64,000 nt of DNA from Vibrio chagasii (lineage in GTDB: Bacteria > Pseudomonadota > Gammaproteobacteria > Enterobacterales > Vibrionaceae). The DNA lies in assembly GCF_024347355.1 (NCBI RefSeq), contig NZ_AP025465.1, forward strand, positions 1,550,001 to 1,614,000. Direction: 5' to 3'. Below are positions 17,379-25,402 of this stretch, one piece after another (position 1 is the first letter of the stretch; each line of letters opens with the position of its first letter). A program made the translations under genes and the position numbers. The notes beneath the pieces were generated by a model. It was given only the letters and a program-made list of their open reading frames with translations, ran no database searches and had not been told where the DNA came from.

Positions 17379-18404
17379 ATGAATAAATTTAACACAATCT
17401 CGATTGATTTAGCCAAATCCGTCTTTCAAGTCGCGGTATTTAACCGCCATGGCAAGCGTAAGTTGAACCAAGCTATGTCTAAAAAGAAAATGCTAACGGT
17501 CATCAGCCAACACCCTTGCGCAACCATTTGCATAGAGGCCTGTGCAGCATCTCATTATTGGGGACGAACGTTTCAAAGCCGTGGTCATACCGTCAAAATG
17601 ATACCTCCCCAAAAAGTGAAGCCGTATCGCAGTGGTAATAAGAACGATGCTAATGATGCTATCGCGATTTACGAAGCTTCCTTACGCTCCGATATTCATG
17701 CTGTACCTGTAAAAACACCGGAGCAGCAAGATATCGCAATGCTGCTGAGTTTAAGACAAAGCTATATAAAACAACGCACGGCAGTAAGTCTACGTATCCG
17801 TGGCTATGCAGCGGAATGTGGCATTACCTTCCCACAAGGAGCCAATAAACTGCGAGAACTACTCCCTTTCGTTATCGAAGATATGGAGAATGAATTAACA
17901 CCGACAACTCGATTCGTTCTCCGAGAATTACATGCTCAGCTACTAAATCTTGATGAGCCTATCGAGAGAGTTGAATCGCAACTTATAGACTTTGCAAAGC
18001 AAATACCCGCTTGCCAGTTATTAATCACTTTACGAGGTGTACGTTGGGTGATTGCAAGTGCCATTTTTTCCCGTCTGGGTGACGCTTCGGCCTATAGAAA
18101 TGGTCGAGGAGCTAGTGCGAGCTTAGGTTTAGTTCCGGCTCATACTGGCAGTGGTGGTAAGAACAAAAACCACGGAATAAGTAAATCAGGTGATAAAACC
18201 TTACGCTCTCTTGTCGTTCATGGAGCAAGAGCGGTGGTAGCGAATATCCGAGATAAAGAAGATCGCTTAAGTTGCTGGATACGAAACTTATTAGAAAGAA
18301 AGTCGTTTAACCAAGTGGTTGTCGCCCTTGCGAACAAAACGATCAGAATGGCTTGTGCCATGCTGAAAAGCAATCAATCTTATAATGAGACGTTAATCGC
18401 TTAA
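17379..18404 (+). CDS. IS110-family transposase, copy A
   Basis: 341-aa DEDD transposase. The N-terminal RuvC-like domain opens with ISIDLAKSVFQVAVF and includes NKNDANDAIAIYEA; the C-terminal Transposase_20 domain holds LRGVRWVIASAIFSRLGD and the Ser-containing GLVPAHTGSGG loop. Full length and intact. It differs from copy B at one residue noticed by eye (Cys versus Asp in SQHPxATIC, near residue 47). It shares no DNA-cleavage chemistry with the nearby IS4 element. Confidence 0.95.
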   Translation: MNKFNTISIDLAKSVFQVAVFNRHGKRKLNQAMSKKKMLTVISQHPCATICIEACAASHYWGRTFQSRGHTVKMIPPQKVKPYRSGNKNDANDAIAIYEASLRSDIHAVPVKTPEQQDIAMLLSLRQSYIKQRTAVSLRIRGYAAECGITFPQGANKLRELLPFVIEDMENELTPTTRFVLRELHAQLLNLDEPIERVESQLIDFAKQIPACQLLITLRGVRWVIASAIFSRLGDASAYRNGRGASASLGLVPAHTGSGGKNKNHGISKSGDKTLRSLVVHGARAVVANIRDKEDRLSCWIRNLLERKSFNQVVVALANKTIRMACAMLKSNQSYNETLIA

Positions 18405-18643
18405 CAGTTGATTTTATAAGGTTAAGGGAGACATCAATCCCCCCATGTAAGCAAGTAAATTATGGTAAAGAGTAAGCATAGCAAGCAAAAGAAACTCTGA
18501 GAGGGACGAAGGTGATAATACACCACACGCTCGATAAGAATTTTTGCTGAGTGGATTAAGCCATAGAGGTTCGGGGTAGCTCCCCATAAAGAAACCGAAT
18601 ATACGTGCACTTGCATACCTTTACTCGTTTCCTTGCAATACTA
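18405..18643 (+). ncRNA. Probable bridge-RNA region of IS110 copy A
   Basis: The 240-nt non-coding 3' end of the element. In IS1111-type members of IS110 the guide (bridge) RNA is encoded downstream of the transposase, so it is expected here. The stretch is nearly identical in copy B, with two base changes seen. Small hairpins such as GGTTCGGGGTAGCTCCCC fit a structured RNA. RNA limits and loops cannot be set without folding and covariation. Confidence 0.45.
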
Positions 18644-18655
18644 GGGGAGTCCATA

Positions 18656-18920
18656 TACGTTCCTCACTGTAGGGAATGACGGAACTGGTGAATTGTGAAA
18701 TAGAGAGTGACGCGTTTGTAGTTCTTTTCTTTGGAAGTGATGAACCGAACGTTCACTCGGTTTGTTAGCGTCATTCCAGAACCGAGGAACGAGGTATCAG
18801 GAATCTCAAACCACAAGCGAGATTCCTTATTACGTTCGTCCCTTACCGTAGGGAATGACGGAGCAGCGGGACTGTGAAATAGAGAGTGACGCGTTTTTAG
18901 TGCCGAACAATTGGAAGTAA
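18656..18920. repeat. REP-like palindromes and a 70-bp direct repeat
   Basis: Two copies of a sequence starting GTAGGGAATGACGG and containing TGTGAAATAGAGAGTGACGC and TTGGAAGTRA lie at about 18669-18740 and 18848-18920. The second is preceded by a matching arm (GAGATTCCTTATTACGTTCG). These are dispersed intergenic palindromes of vibrios; the first abuts the IS110 end. No gene is seen between the element and the LysR start at 18934. Confidence 0.75.
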
Positions 18921-18933
18921 CACAAGAGAGAAG

Positions 18934-19851
18934 ATGATGCTTGATATCAATTTGTTGAACACGTTTGTGACGTTAGCCGAACACAAACATTTCGGTAAGG
19001 CGGCCAACGCTCTACATATGACACAGCCAAACGTAAGCTTGCATTTAAAACAACTTGAACAACTGACACGCATCAAGCTGATAGAAAGAAGCCCATTTCA
19101 GCTAACTCAAGCGGGCGAAAGGCTCTTAGAAACCAGCAAAAGAACCTTGCTTGAGTTGCAGGTATGTCAGGCTGATCTCAATGCGATTAATGACCTCAAA
19201 ATTGGCACGCTAACCATTGCGGTTAGTGACATTATCTCTCGATTTTTATTGATTCGTCCTTTCCAGAAATTTAAAGCGCAATATCCGGGTATCGACCTCA
19301 CATTGCTCAATACCACCTCATCTCAAGCATCGAGTTTGGTGAAGAACGCTAAGGCTGACCTTGGCTTTGTGATTGCGAAAGAGCAGCATAACGAGTCGCT
19401 CTATTTTACTAAGCTTCAAGAGTTATCATGGTGTGCGCTAGGAGATGGTTTGGATCCTCAAAATTCTGACTATTCAAAGGATAATGATACTCAGAATGAT
19501 GAAGTCGATTCTGAACTGACCTTGATCCTACTGGGTCATGATACGAGAACGCGCGACTTCATCGATGAAGGTTTACCCAGTTTGAATCTACCCAATCACA
19601 GAGTCATGGAAGTAGGGAGCGTCGACGCACAAATTGACTGGGCGGAGGCGGGGTTTGGTGTCGCTATCATTCCTGAGTTTGCGATCTCAACTAAGCAACA
19701 CCTTAAGTCCAAGGTCACGCCATTAATCAACTTTTCTAGCACCAGTCTTGGTTATATCGTAAGGCAGAATCAAGTCTTATCGAAAGCCACAAAGCAACTT
19801 TTAGGATGGGTGAATGATGAGATTACATTGCTACAAAGAGGCGTTGATTAG
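18934..19851 (+). CDS. LysR-family transcriptional regulator
   Basis: 305 aa. HTH at about residues 7-66 (FVTLAEHKHFGKAANALHMTQPNVSLHLKQLEQ is split here only by description: key parts are HFGKAANALHMTQ and NVSLHLKQLEQ). The substrate-binding domain spans about 92-300 with a somewhat acidic insert near residues 180-195. It is followed by a strong terminator, so it is a single-gene unit. Neighbours give no clear target. Two adjacent ATG codons can start it; the first is used. Confidence 0.9.
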   Translation: MMLDINLLNTFVTLAEHKHFGKAANALHMTQPNVSLHLKQLEQLTRIKLIERSPFQLTQAGERLLETSKRTLLELQVCQADLNAINDLKIGTLTIAVSDIISRFLLIRPFQKFKAQYPGIDLTLLNTTSSQASSLVKNAKADLGFVIAKEQHNESLYFTKLQELSWCALGDGLDPQNSDYSKDNDTQNDEVDSELTLILLGHDTRTRDFIDEGLPSLNLPNHRVMEVGSVDAQIDWAEAGFGVAIIPEFAISTKQHLKSKVTPLINFSSTSLGYIVRQNQVLSKATKQLLGWVNDEITLLQRGVD

Positions 19852-19891
19852 CGTCGCAGCAAACTCGCATAACAACCAATAAACGATTCTG

Positions 19892-19916
19892 AGCCCACTG
19901 TATGTGGGCTTTTTTG
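19892..19916 (+). terminator. Rho-independent terminator after LysR gene
   Basis: 7-bp stem AGCCCAC/GTGGGCT with a 5-nt loop followed by six T. Confidence 0.88.
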
Positions 19917-19948
19917 TCGCTGCCATATACGTCACAGGAAATACCGCA

Positions 19949-20019
19949 TTGACAGTGTTTGATTATCAAACTAAATTTAGCATCATTAAATTTGATAATC
20001 AAACTACTTGATTTTCAAA
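19949..20019 (+). promoter_or_regulatory. Sigma-70 promoter with palindromic operators for CDF-marR operon
   Basis: -35 TTGACA (19949-19954) and -10 TAAATT (19972-19977) are separated by 17 nt, and the spacer contains the exact palindrome TTTGATTATCAAA (19958-19970). A second, TTTGATAATCAAA, lies at 19991-20003, 33 bp away or about three helix turns, and a poorer TTGATTTTCAA follows at 20008. This is the layout of a MarR-repressed promoter; the downstream marR gene is the natural repressor. Confidence 0.75.
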
Positions 20020-20073
20020 TTAGTTTGACTGATCAGCAACATCAACTTTGAGCATAAGACTAAGGACACCATT

Positions 20074-21048
20074 TTGAGCTTTACAACCCATCACCACCAC
20101 AACTTCTCTTCACATAACAGCCAAGGTGAAAAGCGCACTTTCTATGTCCTGCTACTGACTGTCACGACCATGTTTATCGAAATCATCGCAGGTACTGTGT
20201 ATGGCTCGATGGCATTGCTTGCAGATGGTTGGCACATGGGCACACACGCAGCAGCGTTTGGCATCACTTTGTTTGCTTATCGTTACGCAAGAAAACATGC
20301 CGATAGTGCTCGTTTCTCTTTTGGTACAGGTAAAGTGAGTGTGTTAGGGGGCTACACCAGTGCTATTGCTTTGGGGATTGTGGCTCTGTTGATGCTGGTG
20401 GAATCGGTACATCGTTTTTTCAACCCTCAAGCCATTCAATTTAATGAAGCGATTATCGTCGCTTGTATTGGTCTTACGGTGAATGTTGTAAGCATGTTCT
20501 TGTTGGGAGACCACCATCACGACCATGATCATGGACACGCTCACGGGCATTCGCATAGTCACTCACATAGCCATGATGATACGCATCATCATAGTCACAC
20601 TGAGCATCACCATGATCACAATCTACGCGCTGCGTATATGCACGTTCTAGCGGATACGTTAACTTCGTTACTCGCAATTGTCGCGCTGCTGTTTGGTAAG
20701 TTTTATGGTTGGAACTGGTTAGATGCAGTGATGGGGATGGTCGGCGCGCTGGTCATTGCCAAGTGGACTATGAACCTTATGAAACAGACTAGCCCAATCT
20801 TACTCGATGAAAATATCCACCAGGAATACCGTGACTCGGTGATCGAAACGTTATCGCCTTATGCTTCCGTGACCGATTTTCATATGTGGAAGGTGAGTGG
20901 TCATCATTATTCAGCAGCGATTACTCTTGAATCAATCAGTGATAAATCCGTTTCTGAATATAAACAAATGCTCGCCAAGTTTGATAAGATAAATCATCTT
21001 ACTCTTGAAGTGCACTCAAACGGCCATGCAAAACATAGAACAGCTTAA
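20074..21048 (+). CDS. dmeF: DmeF-type cation diffusion facilitator
   Basis: 324-aa inner-membrane exporter, probably of nickel or cobalt. It has six membrane segments, with metal-site residues in ALLADGWHMGTHA (segment II) and YMHVLADTLTS (segment V), and a long His-rich loop near residues 147-190 with repeated HGHSHSHSHSH-like units, typical of the DmeF branch. The start seems to be TTG at 20074, with AAGGA 7 nt upstream and a His-rich N-terminus. It overlaps marR by 23 nt. Regulation by that MarR through the operators upstream is inferred. Confidence 0.9.
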   Translation: MSFTTHHHHNFSSHNSQGEKRTFYVLLLTVTTMFIEIIAGTVYGSMALLADGWHMGTHAAAFGITLFAYRYARKHADSARFSFGTGKVSVLGGYTSAIALGIVALLMLVESVHRFFNPQAIQFNEAIIVACIGLTVNVVSMFLLGDHHHDHDHGHAHGHSHSHSHSHDDTHHHSHTEHHHDHNLRAAYMHVLADTLTSLLAIVALLFGKFYGWNWLDAVMGMVGALVIAKWTMNLMKQTSPILLDENIHQEYRDSVIETLSPYASVTDFHMWKVSGHHYSAAITLESISDKSVSEYKQMLAKFDKINHLTLEVHSNGHAKHRTA

Positions 21049-21442
21049 CCAAATATTGACTGAGTTCTACGATAAAATGTCTTCGTGGGAGCAATCCGTT
21101 GTTAAAGAAACGGGTTACTCGCTCGCGCAGGTCCATACGATTGAAGTATTGGGCATGCATGGCGCATTGAGAATGAAAGAGCTTGCCGAAAAGCTTGGTA
21201 TTACAACAGGCACACTTACTGTTCAAATTGAGAAGTTAGTTAAGGCAGAGTTGATTGAACGACATGAACACCCAACCGATCGCCGAGCAATTGTGGTTGC
21301 TTTAACTGATGAAGGGCAAAAGATCCACGTTCACCATAACCAACTTCACCTAAATCTTGTCAATGAGCTAACCCAACGTATAGAAGAACAAGATAAAGCG
21401 GTGCTATTGAAGTGCTTAACTAAAATGGTGAAAGCTTTTTAA
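21026..21442 (+). CDS. MarR-family regulator of the CDF operon
   Basis: 138 aa. Winged helix at about residues 45-110 (MKELAEKLGITTGTLTVQIEKL and HPTDRRAIVVALTDEG, the latter with the conserved DxR wing). The frame is open to a TTG at 21005, but ATG 21026 gives a better-sized N-terminus. It starts inside the end of the exporter gene, so the two are coupled; it most likely represses the shared promoter and is released by excess metal or another ligand. Confidence 0.88.
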   Translation: MQNIEQLNQILTEFYDKMSSWEQSVVKETGYSLAQVHTIEVLGMHGALRMKELAEKLGITTGTLTVQIEKLVKAELIERHEHPTDRRAIVVALTDEGQKIHVHHNQLHLNLVNELTQRIEEQDKAVLLKCLTKMVKAF

Positions 21443-21511
21443 CACGTTGCAGGTTATCAGCTCCTATCCAAGGGTAGGACAATTTGTGTGTCACGAGGTG
21501 AATCTACAAAG

Positions 21512-21534
21512 CCGACAGTTGATGTCGGATTTTT
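21512..21534 (+). terminator. Terminator after marR
   Basis: 6-bp stem CCGACA/TGTCGG, loop of 5, followed by ATTTTTG. Confidence 0.75.
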
Positions 21535-21616
21535 GTTATTTAGTGAGCGGTTACGACGTTCATTGATTAGTGACTCGTTTATTAAAATTAAACACACATC
21601 ACCTGGAACTCATCTA

Positions 21617-21658
21617 AACAAAAGGGTCGATTAGAAAATACACAGACCCTTTTGTTTT
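21617..21658. terminator. Long inverted repeat, probable bidirectional terminator
   Basis: Perfect 12-bp arms AACAAAAGGGTC and GACCCTTTTGTT with a 16-nt loop. It lies in the 513-bp gap between marR and the chemoreceptor gene; nothing else was recognised in that gap apart from the terminator at 21512. Confidence 0.55.
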
Positions 21659-21955
21659 AAAGGTGTTAGGGCTGTTTTTAACGTTTGTATCAAACATGAG
21701 AAACCTTTGTATCCCAATTTTAAAATCTTGCTAATGTACATCGTACTAATTTGTGTTATTGATAATTTTAACCTTAGTGGGTAATCTTATTTGCACTTTC
21801 AATGAATGTGCAATAGCGAGATATAGAGGCAATACAGCCCCTGTAAAGCGCCCATTATTGGTAAAAAGATAAAAATAACGAAATAGCATGGGCAAGATAA
21901 CACAGTTAAATGCCCAGCCTTAGATACCTAAATTTAGTAAAGACGAGTCACATCT

Positions 21956-23716
21956 ATGGATATAAAGAAAAAGCTCTATTCATTGGGAATGTTTTCCATT
22001 TTCGGCATGATTTCATTGCTGTTTACCACCTCGCAATTCGCAGATACGACTGCTCAAATGAGCGAAGCTAAACAAATTACTAAAGAACTAGAGGTTCGCT
22101 TGCTTAACCTCCGCCGTAATGAGAAAGACTTCTTGTTGCGAAATGATATGAAGTACCTTGATAAGTTCGACGTAAACTACGACAAGTTTTTGGCTTCAGA
22201 ATCACAGCTCAATGTTGTTCTGAACGATTTAGGTTTAGTAAACAGTACACACTTACGTGAAGACATCGAGGCTTACCATACGAGTTTTGTAGAGTTGGTA
22301 AAAGCAACGGAAGTCTATGGACTCGCGAGAGACAAAGGTCTTTTGGGACAGTTTCATGAAGTGCTAGATAGCATGAGTGCAACCGCGAGCGCTGAGCAAA
22401 AAGTAGAGCTTTATCTTTTTAATGATTTGATTGAAAAAGGTACCTTTGATCCGAGCATGCTTTCTTTAAGCTCGAGTGCCTTGCTAGAGACAGCAAAGCA
22501 AGTGGTTGAACAGAAGAAAGTTATTGGACTTAAACACAATGAGGGCCTTCTTGGGGAAGCACGCTCTGGTTCACATGTGATTGAGACTCAGTTTAAAGAG
22601 TTTTCAGCAGTACTCGACCAAGAAACTCAAAAGGAGATGGACAAACTATCACTGATCAACAACATCCTTTGCGTCACATTACTTGTGTCGATCATTTTGT
22701 TCAGCTGGTTAATCGTTCGCTCTATCATTGGTAAAATTGAGTCATTGCTTTCGGTGATCCGCAATATTGTCGATTCCAACGATGTGTCAATACGTTCACA
22801 CCTTGATGGTAAAGATGAGTTGAGCACGTTAGGTCAATACTTCAACCAATTGCTTGATCAGCTTGAAGGCTTGATTTCGGCCTCTCAATCTAAGTCTCTA
22901 CAACTGACTCAAAGTACTTCTAACATGCACGACGAGCTTGAGTCTGTAATCAAACAGTTTGAAGTTCAAGCTAACCACACCTCAACCATGACAACATCTG
23001 TTCAAGAAATGGTATTAACGATTGGTGAAATTTCAGAAAGCACCTCTGTTGCTGCAGAAGGCGTTCAACAAGCGAAAGTGAATGCAGACAAGGGGCGTGA
23101 AGTCGTGGTCGATACTATCAATAACATTACTCAGTTGTCTGAACGTCTATCAAGCAGTCAAGATTCAATCAGCTCACTGAACCATCATGTTGATCAAATC
23201 GGTGATGCAGTCAACATTATCCAAGGCATTGCTGAACAAACTAACCTACTAGCGTTGAACGCTGCAATTGAAGCAGCACGTGCCGGTGAGCAAGGGCGTG
23301 GCTTCGCAGTGGTAGCAGATGAAGTACGCGCACTAGCAAGCAGAACACATCAGTCGACGACAGAGATAACCTCGGTGGTGAGTGCAATTCAAAGCCAGAT
23401 GCAGGCATCGATGACTGAAATTGGTGAGTGTAACCAGCAAGGTCAGCTAACGCTTAAAGATTCAGAAGAGCTGGATGCTAGTCTGCAGCTTATCTTAAGC
23501 GACATGCAGAGCATTCAAGGTAACTCTGAACGCATTGCGTCTGCAATAGAAGAGCAGGGTGCTGTGATGGCACAAGTGAGTGACTCCATCACGGAACTCA
23601 ATGCCATCTCACACGATAACAATGCCTCAGCACAGCACTGTTTAGTTGAAGTAGACAAAGTGGCAGAGCAAGCCCATGAGATGGATAAAGCAGTCGCACA
23701 GTTCAAAACGTCCTAA
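21956..23716 (+). CDS. Methyl-accepting chemotaxis protein
   Basis: 586-aa chemoreceptor. TM1 spans about 10-28, followed by a helical periplasmic sensor of about 200 residues starting with [20 protein letters not shown], typical of long helical-bundle (HBM-like) sensors. TM2 lies at about 234-254, then a HAMP domain and a coiled-coil signalling domain whose conserved tip is [20 protein letters not shown] at about 424-443. It signals through CheW/CheA to the flagellar motor. The ligand cannot be read from sequence. Single-gene unit with its own terminator. Confidence 0.95.
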   Translation: MDIKKKLYSLGMFSIFGMISLLFTTSQFADTTAQMSEAKQITKELEVRLLNLRRNEKDFLLRNDMKYLDKFDVNYDKFLASESQLNVVLNDLGLVNSTHLREDIEAYHTSFVELVKATEVYGLARDKGLLGQFHEVLDSMSATASAEQKVELYLFNDLIEKGTFDPSMLSLSSSALLETAKQVVEQKKVIGLKHNEGLLGEARSGSHVIETQFKEFSAVLDQETQKEMDKLSLINNILCVTLLVSIILFSWLIVRSIIGKIESLLSVIRNIVDSNDVSIRSHLDGKDELSTLGQYFNQLLDQLEGLISASQSKSLQLTQSTSNMHDELESVIKQFEVQANHTSTMTTSVQEMVLTIGEISESTSVAAEGVQQAKVNADKGREVVVDTINNITQLSERLSSSQDSISSLNHHVDQIGDAVNIIQGIAEQTNLLALNAAIEAARAGEQGRGFAVVADEVRALASRTHQSTTEITSVVSAIQSQMQASMTEIGECNQQGQLTLKDSEELDASLQLILSDMQSIQGNSERIASAIEEQGAVMAQVSDSITELNAISHDNNASAQHCLVEVDKVAEQAHEMDKAVAQFKTS

Positions 23717-23740
23717 TCAAGCACCAAAATAACTAAAACC

Positions 23741-23767
23741 AAAGGCGCAGACTATCTGCGCCTTTTT
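23741..23767 (+). terminator. Terminator after MCP gene
   Basis: 10-bp stem AAAGGCGCAG/CTGCGCCTTT with a 5-nt loop, followed by TT. Confidence 0.85.
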
Positions 23768-23954
23768 GTATTTGAAAGGTATGGACAGGCACGAAGATAG
23801 AGGATTAAGAATAAGGCATTCCAAATCGGACTTAAGTATCTATGAAATAAGGTTAAAATAATCATCGTCTATTAAGCTTAGTTATACCTTCACGATACAA
23901 TCTGTACACATTACTTTATCGTGAATGGCTGAATCTCACGGGAAGAGGAACAAA

Positions 23955-24950
23955 ATGCATTACGACGTATTCAACGGAGATGCAGATGGCATCATCGCAT
24001 TGCTTCAACTGCGCCTACATGAGCCTAAAGAGAGCACTTTAATCACGGGGGTGAAACGCGATATCAAGCTGCTTTCGCAGGCTGTTGCCCAACTAGCGGA
24101 ACAGAATCTCCAAAGTGATGTCACATCGGTGACTGTTTTAGACGTGTCGATGGAGAAAAATCTACCCGCATTACAATCACTGCTTGCTGATGAGGTTACT
24201 GTCTTTTACTGCGACCACCATCGTACAGGGGACATCCCCAAGTCTGAGTACCTTGAGACTCTGATTAATACAGCACCGGAGTGTTGCACAAGTCTTTTGA
24301 TCAACCAAAAACTCAAGGGAGAATATGTAGCGTGGGCAATCGCAGCAGCGTTTGGTGATAATTTAAAAGCGGTGGCTGCACGATTAGCGCTAACAAATGG
24401 ATTTGACCAACCTCAAACTGAATTTTTGGAAGAGCTAGGCACGCTAATCAACTATAACGGCTATGGCGCGTCATTGAGTGATCTGCACTTTTCACCGACT
24501 GAGCTTTACCAAGCGCTTTATCAATATCCGAACCCATTCGATCTCTTGGATGATAAAGATTCCGTGTTTTATCAACTTCGCATCGCTTATCAAACTGACA
24601 ACCAACAATTATCAAACCTTACTCCGATCTATGAGAGTGAAGTCGCGCGCGTGTTCGAATTGCCTGCAGAGACTTGGGCTAGACGAATCAGTGGCGTGTT
24701 TAGCAATGAAATAGTGAATCAAGACCCAGATCGAGCACAAGCGGTGTTAACAAAAAACACTGATGGCCAGTCTTACACTGTGAGCCTAAGAGCGCCTTTA
24801 TCAAACAGAGTTGGTGCAGATGAAATTTGTTCGAGTTTTGATACTGGGGGCGGAAGGAAGGCCGCTGCAGGAATAAATTCGCTTAAAGAAATAGATAAGC
24901 TGAGTCTGATTGAACGAATAGAGAACTATTATTCAGACCATTCGAAATGA
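23955..24950 (+). CDS. DHH-family phosphoesterase
   Basis: 331 aa. Metal-binding motifs of the DHH superfamily are visible: YDVFNGDADGI at the N-terminus, VLDVS near residue 67, and CDHHRTGD near residue 94. The C-terminal FDTGGGRKAAAG segment resembles the GGGHxxAAG of the DHHA1 domain. Such enzymes cleave phosphodiesters in short RNA, DNA or cyclic dinucleotides; the substrate here is not clear. An open frame begins 30 nt earlier, but AGAGGA just before the ATG at 23955 decides the start. Confidence 0.85.
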   Translation: MHYDVFNGDADGIIALLQLRLHEPKESTLITGVKRDIKLLSQAVAQLAEQNLQSDVTSVTVLDVSMEKNLPALQSLLADEVTVFYCDHHRTGDIPKSEYLETLINTAPECCTSLLINQKLKGEYVAWAIAAAFGDNLKAVAARLALTNGFDQPQTEFLEELGTLINYNGYGASLSDLHFSPTELYQALYQYPNPFDLLDDKDSVFYQLRIAYQTDNQQLSNLTPIYESEVARVFELPAETWARRISGVFSNEIVNQDPDRAQAVLTKNTDGQSYTVSLRAPLSNRVGADEICSSFDTGGGRKAAAGINSLKEIDKLSLIERIENYYSDHSK

Positions 24951-24993
24951 TCATGATGTTATATTTATTTGATTTATTAGTGTAGAGGTTTAT

Positions 24994-25077
24994 ATGTGGG
25001 ATTTAATTGGGCTTGTACGTCCAATTAATCCATTTGCAAGTTTTGGTGATATCACTCGAAAAATAAAAAATTTATAA
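24994..25077 (+). CDS. Possible 27-aa small protein
   Basis: Short frame, residues MWDLIGLVRPINPF then ASFGDITRKIKNL, preceded by AGAGG 5 nt before the ATG. It lies in the AT-rich gap between the DHH and chitinase genes. A good Shine-Dalgarno sequence and a coherent amphipathic peptide with a basic end make it worth listing, but no family is recognised and chance is possible. Confidence 0.3.
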   Translation: MWDLIGLVRPINPFASFGDITRKIKNL

Positions 25078-25267
25078 ATATCATAAACTTTAGAGCTTTT
25101 ATTCAGTTCGTTTGACGATCTTACCCTCGTATATAAAGCTTAATTTTCTTCGTGAATTAACGCTGCTTAATATATTTATATGGTCAATATAAACTGCTAG
25201 AAATGAGCTTGTTTCGCATTTTAATTTGAATGAAAAGTCAAAATTATATTGATTCTAATATTCAATC

Positions 25268-25284
25268 TGTGACTTAAAATCACA
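25268..25284. promoter_or_regulatory. CRP-like palindrome upstream of chitinase
   Basis: TGTGA and TCACA half-sites are both perfect but separated by 7 nt (CTTAAAA), not the usual 6. It lies about 120 bp upstream of the chitinase start. CRP control of chitin genes is common in vibrios; the odd spacing makes this tentative. The remainder of the 450-bp gap is AT-rich and, apart from the small frame at 24994, holds nothing recognised. Confidence 0.35.
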
Positions 25285-25402
25285 AGTTAAATCAAAGGTC
25301 GTTATTTCCTATAAATTCCAATACTTCTCTATAAATATTCATGATTAAAATGAATTGGTTCGGTTGTGATTGGCACAGCTGTTAAGTAAGGAAGTGGGAC
25401 TA

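Larger units (their letters stand above)
17307..18655 (+). mobile_element. IS110-family (IS1111-like) element, copy A
   Basis: 1,349 bp bounded by a perfect 12-bp inverted repeat, TATGGACTCCCC and GGGGAGTCCATA. A copy of identical length lies inverted at 44622-45970. The region 5' of the transposase is short (72 bp) and the 3' region long (about 250 bp), the IS1111 arrangement. Both copies have the same kind of left flank (TCCCTATCACG then TCAATGG), part of a REP-like palindrome also found intact at 32765-32801, so REP loops appear to be the target. Because that repeat itself ends in TATGGA, the true edge may lie up to 6 bp inside the coordinates given. Confidence 0.88.

Noticed and set aside
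18434..18616. 60-codon minus-strand frame in the 3' end of IS110 copy A, conserved in copy B (44661-44843)
   Set aside because: Conservation is explained by the near identity of the whole element; the region is better read as the guide-RNA end. No ribosome site.
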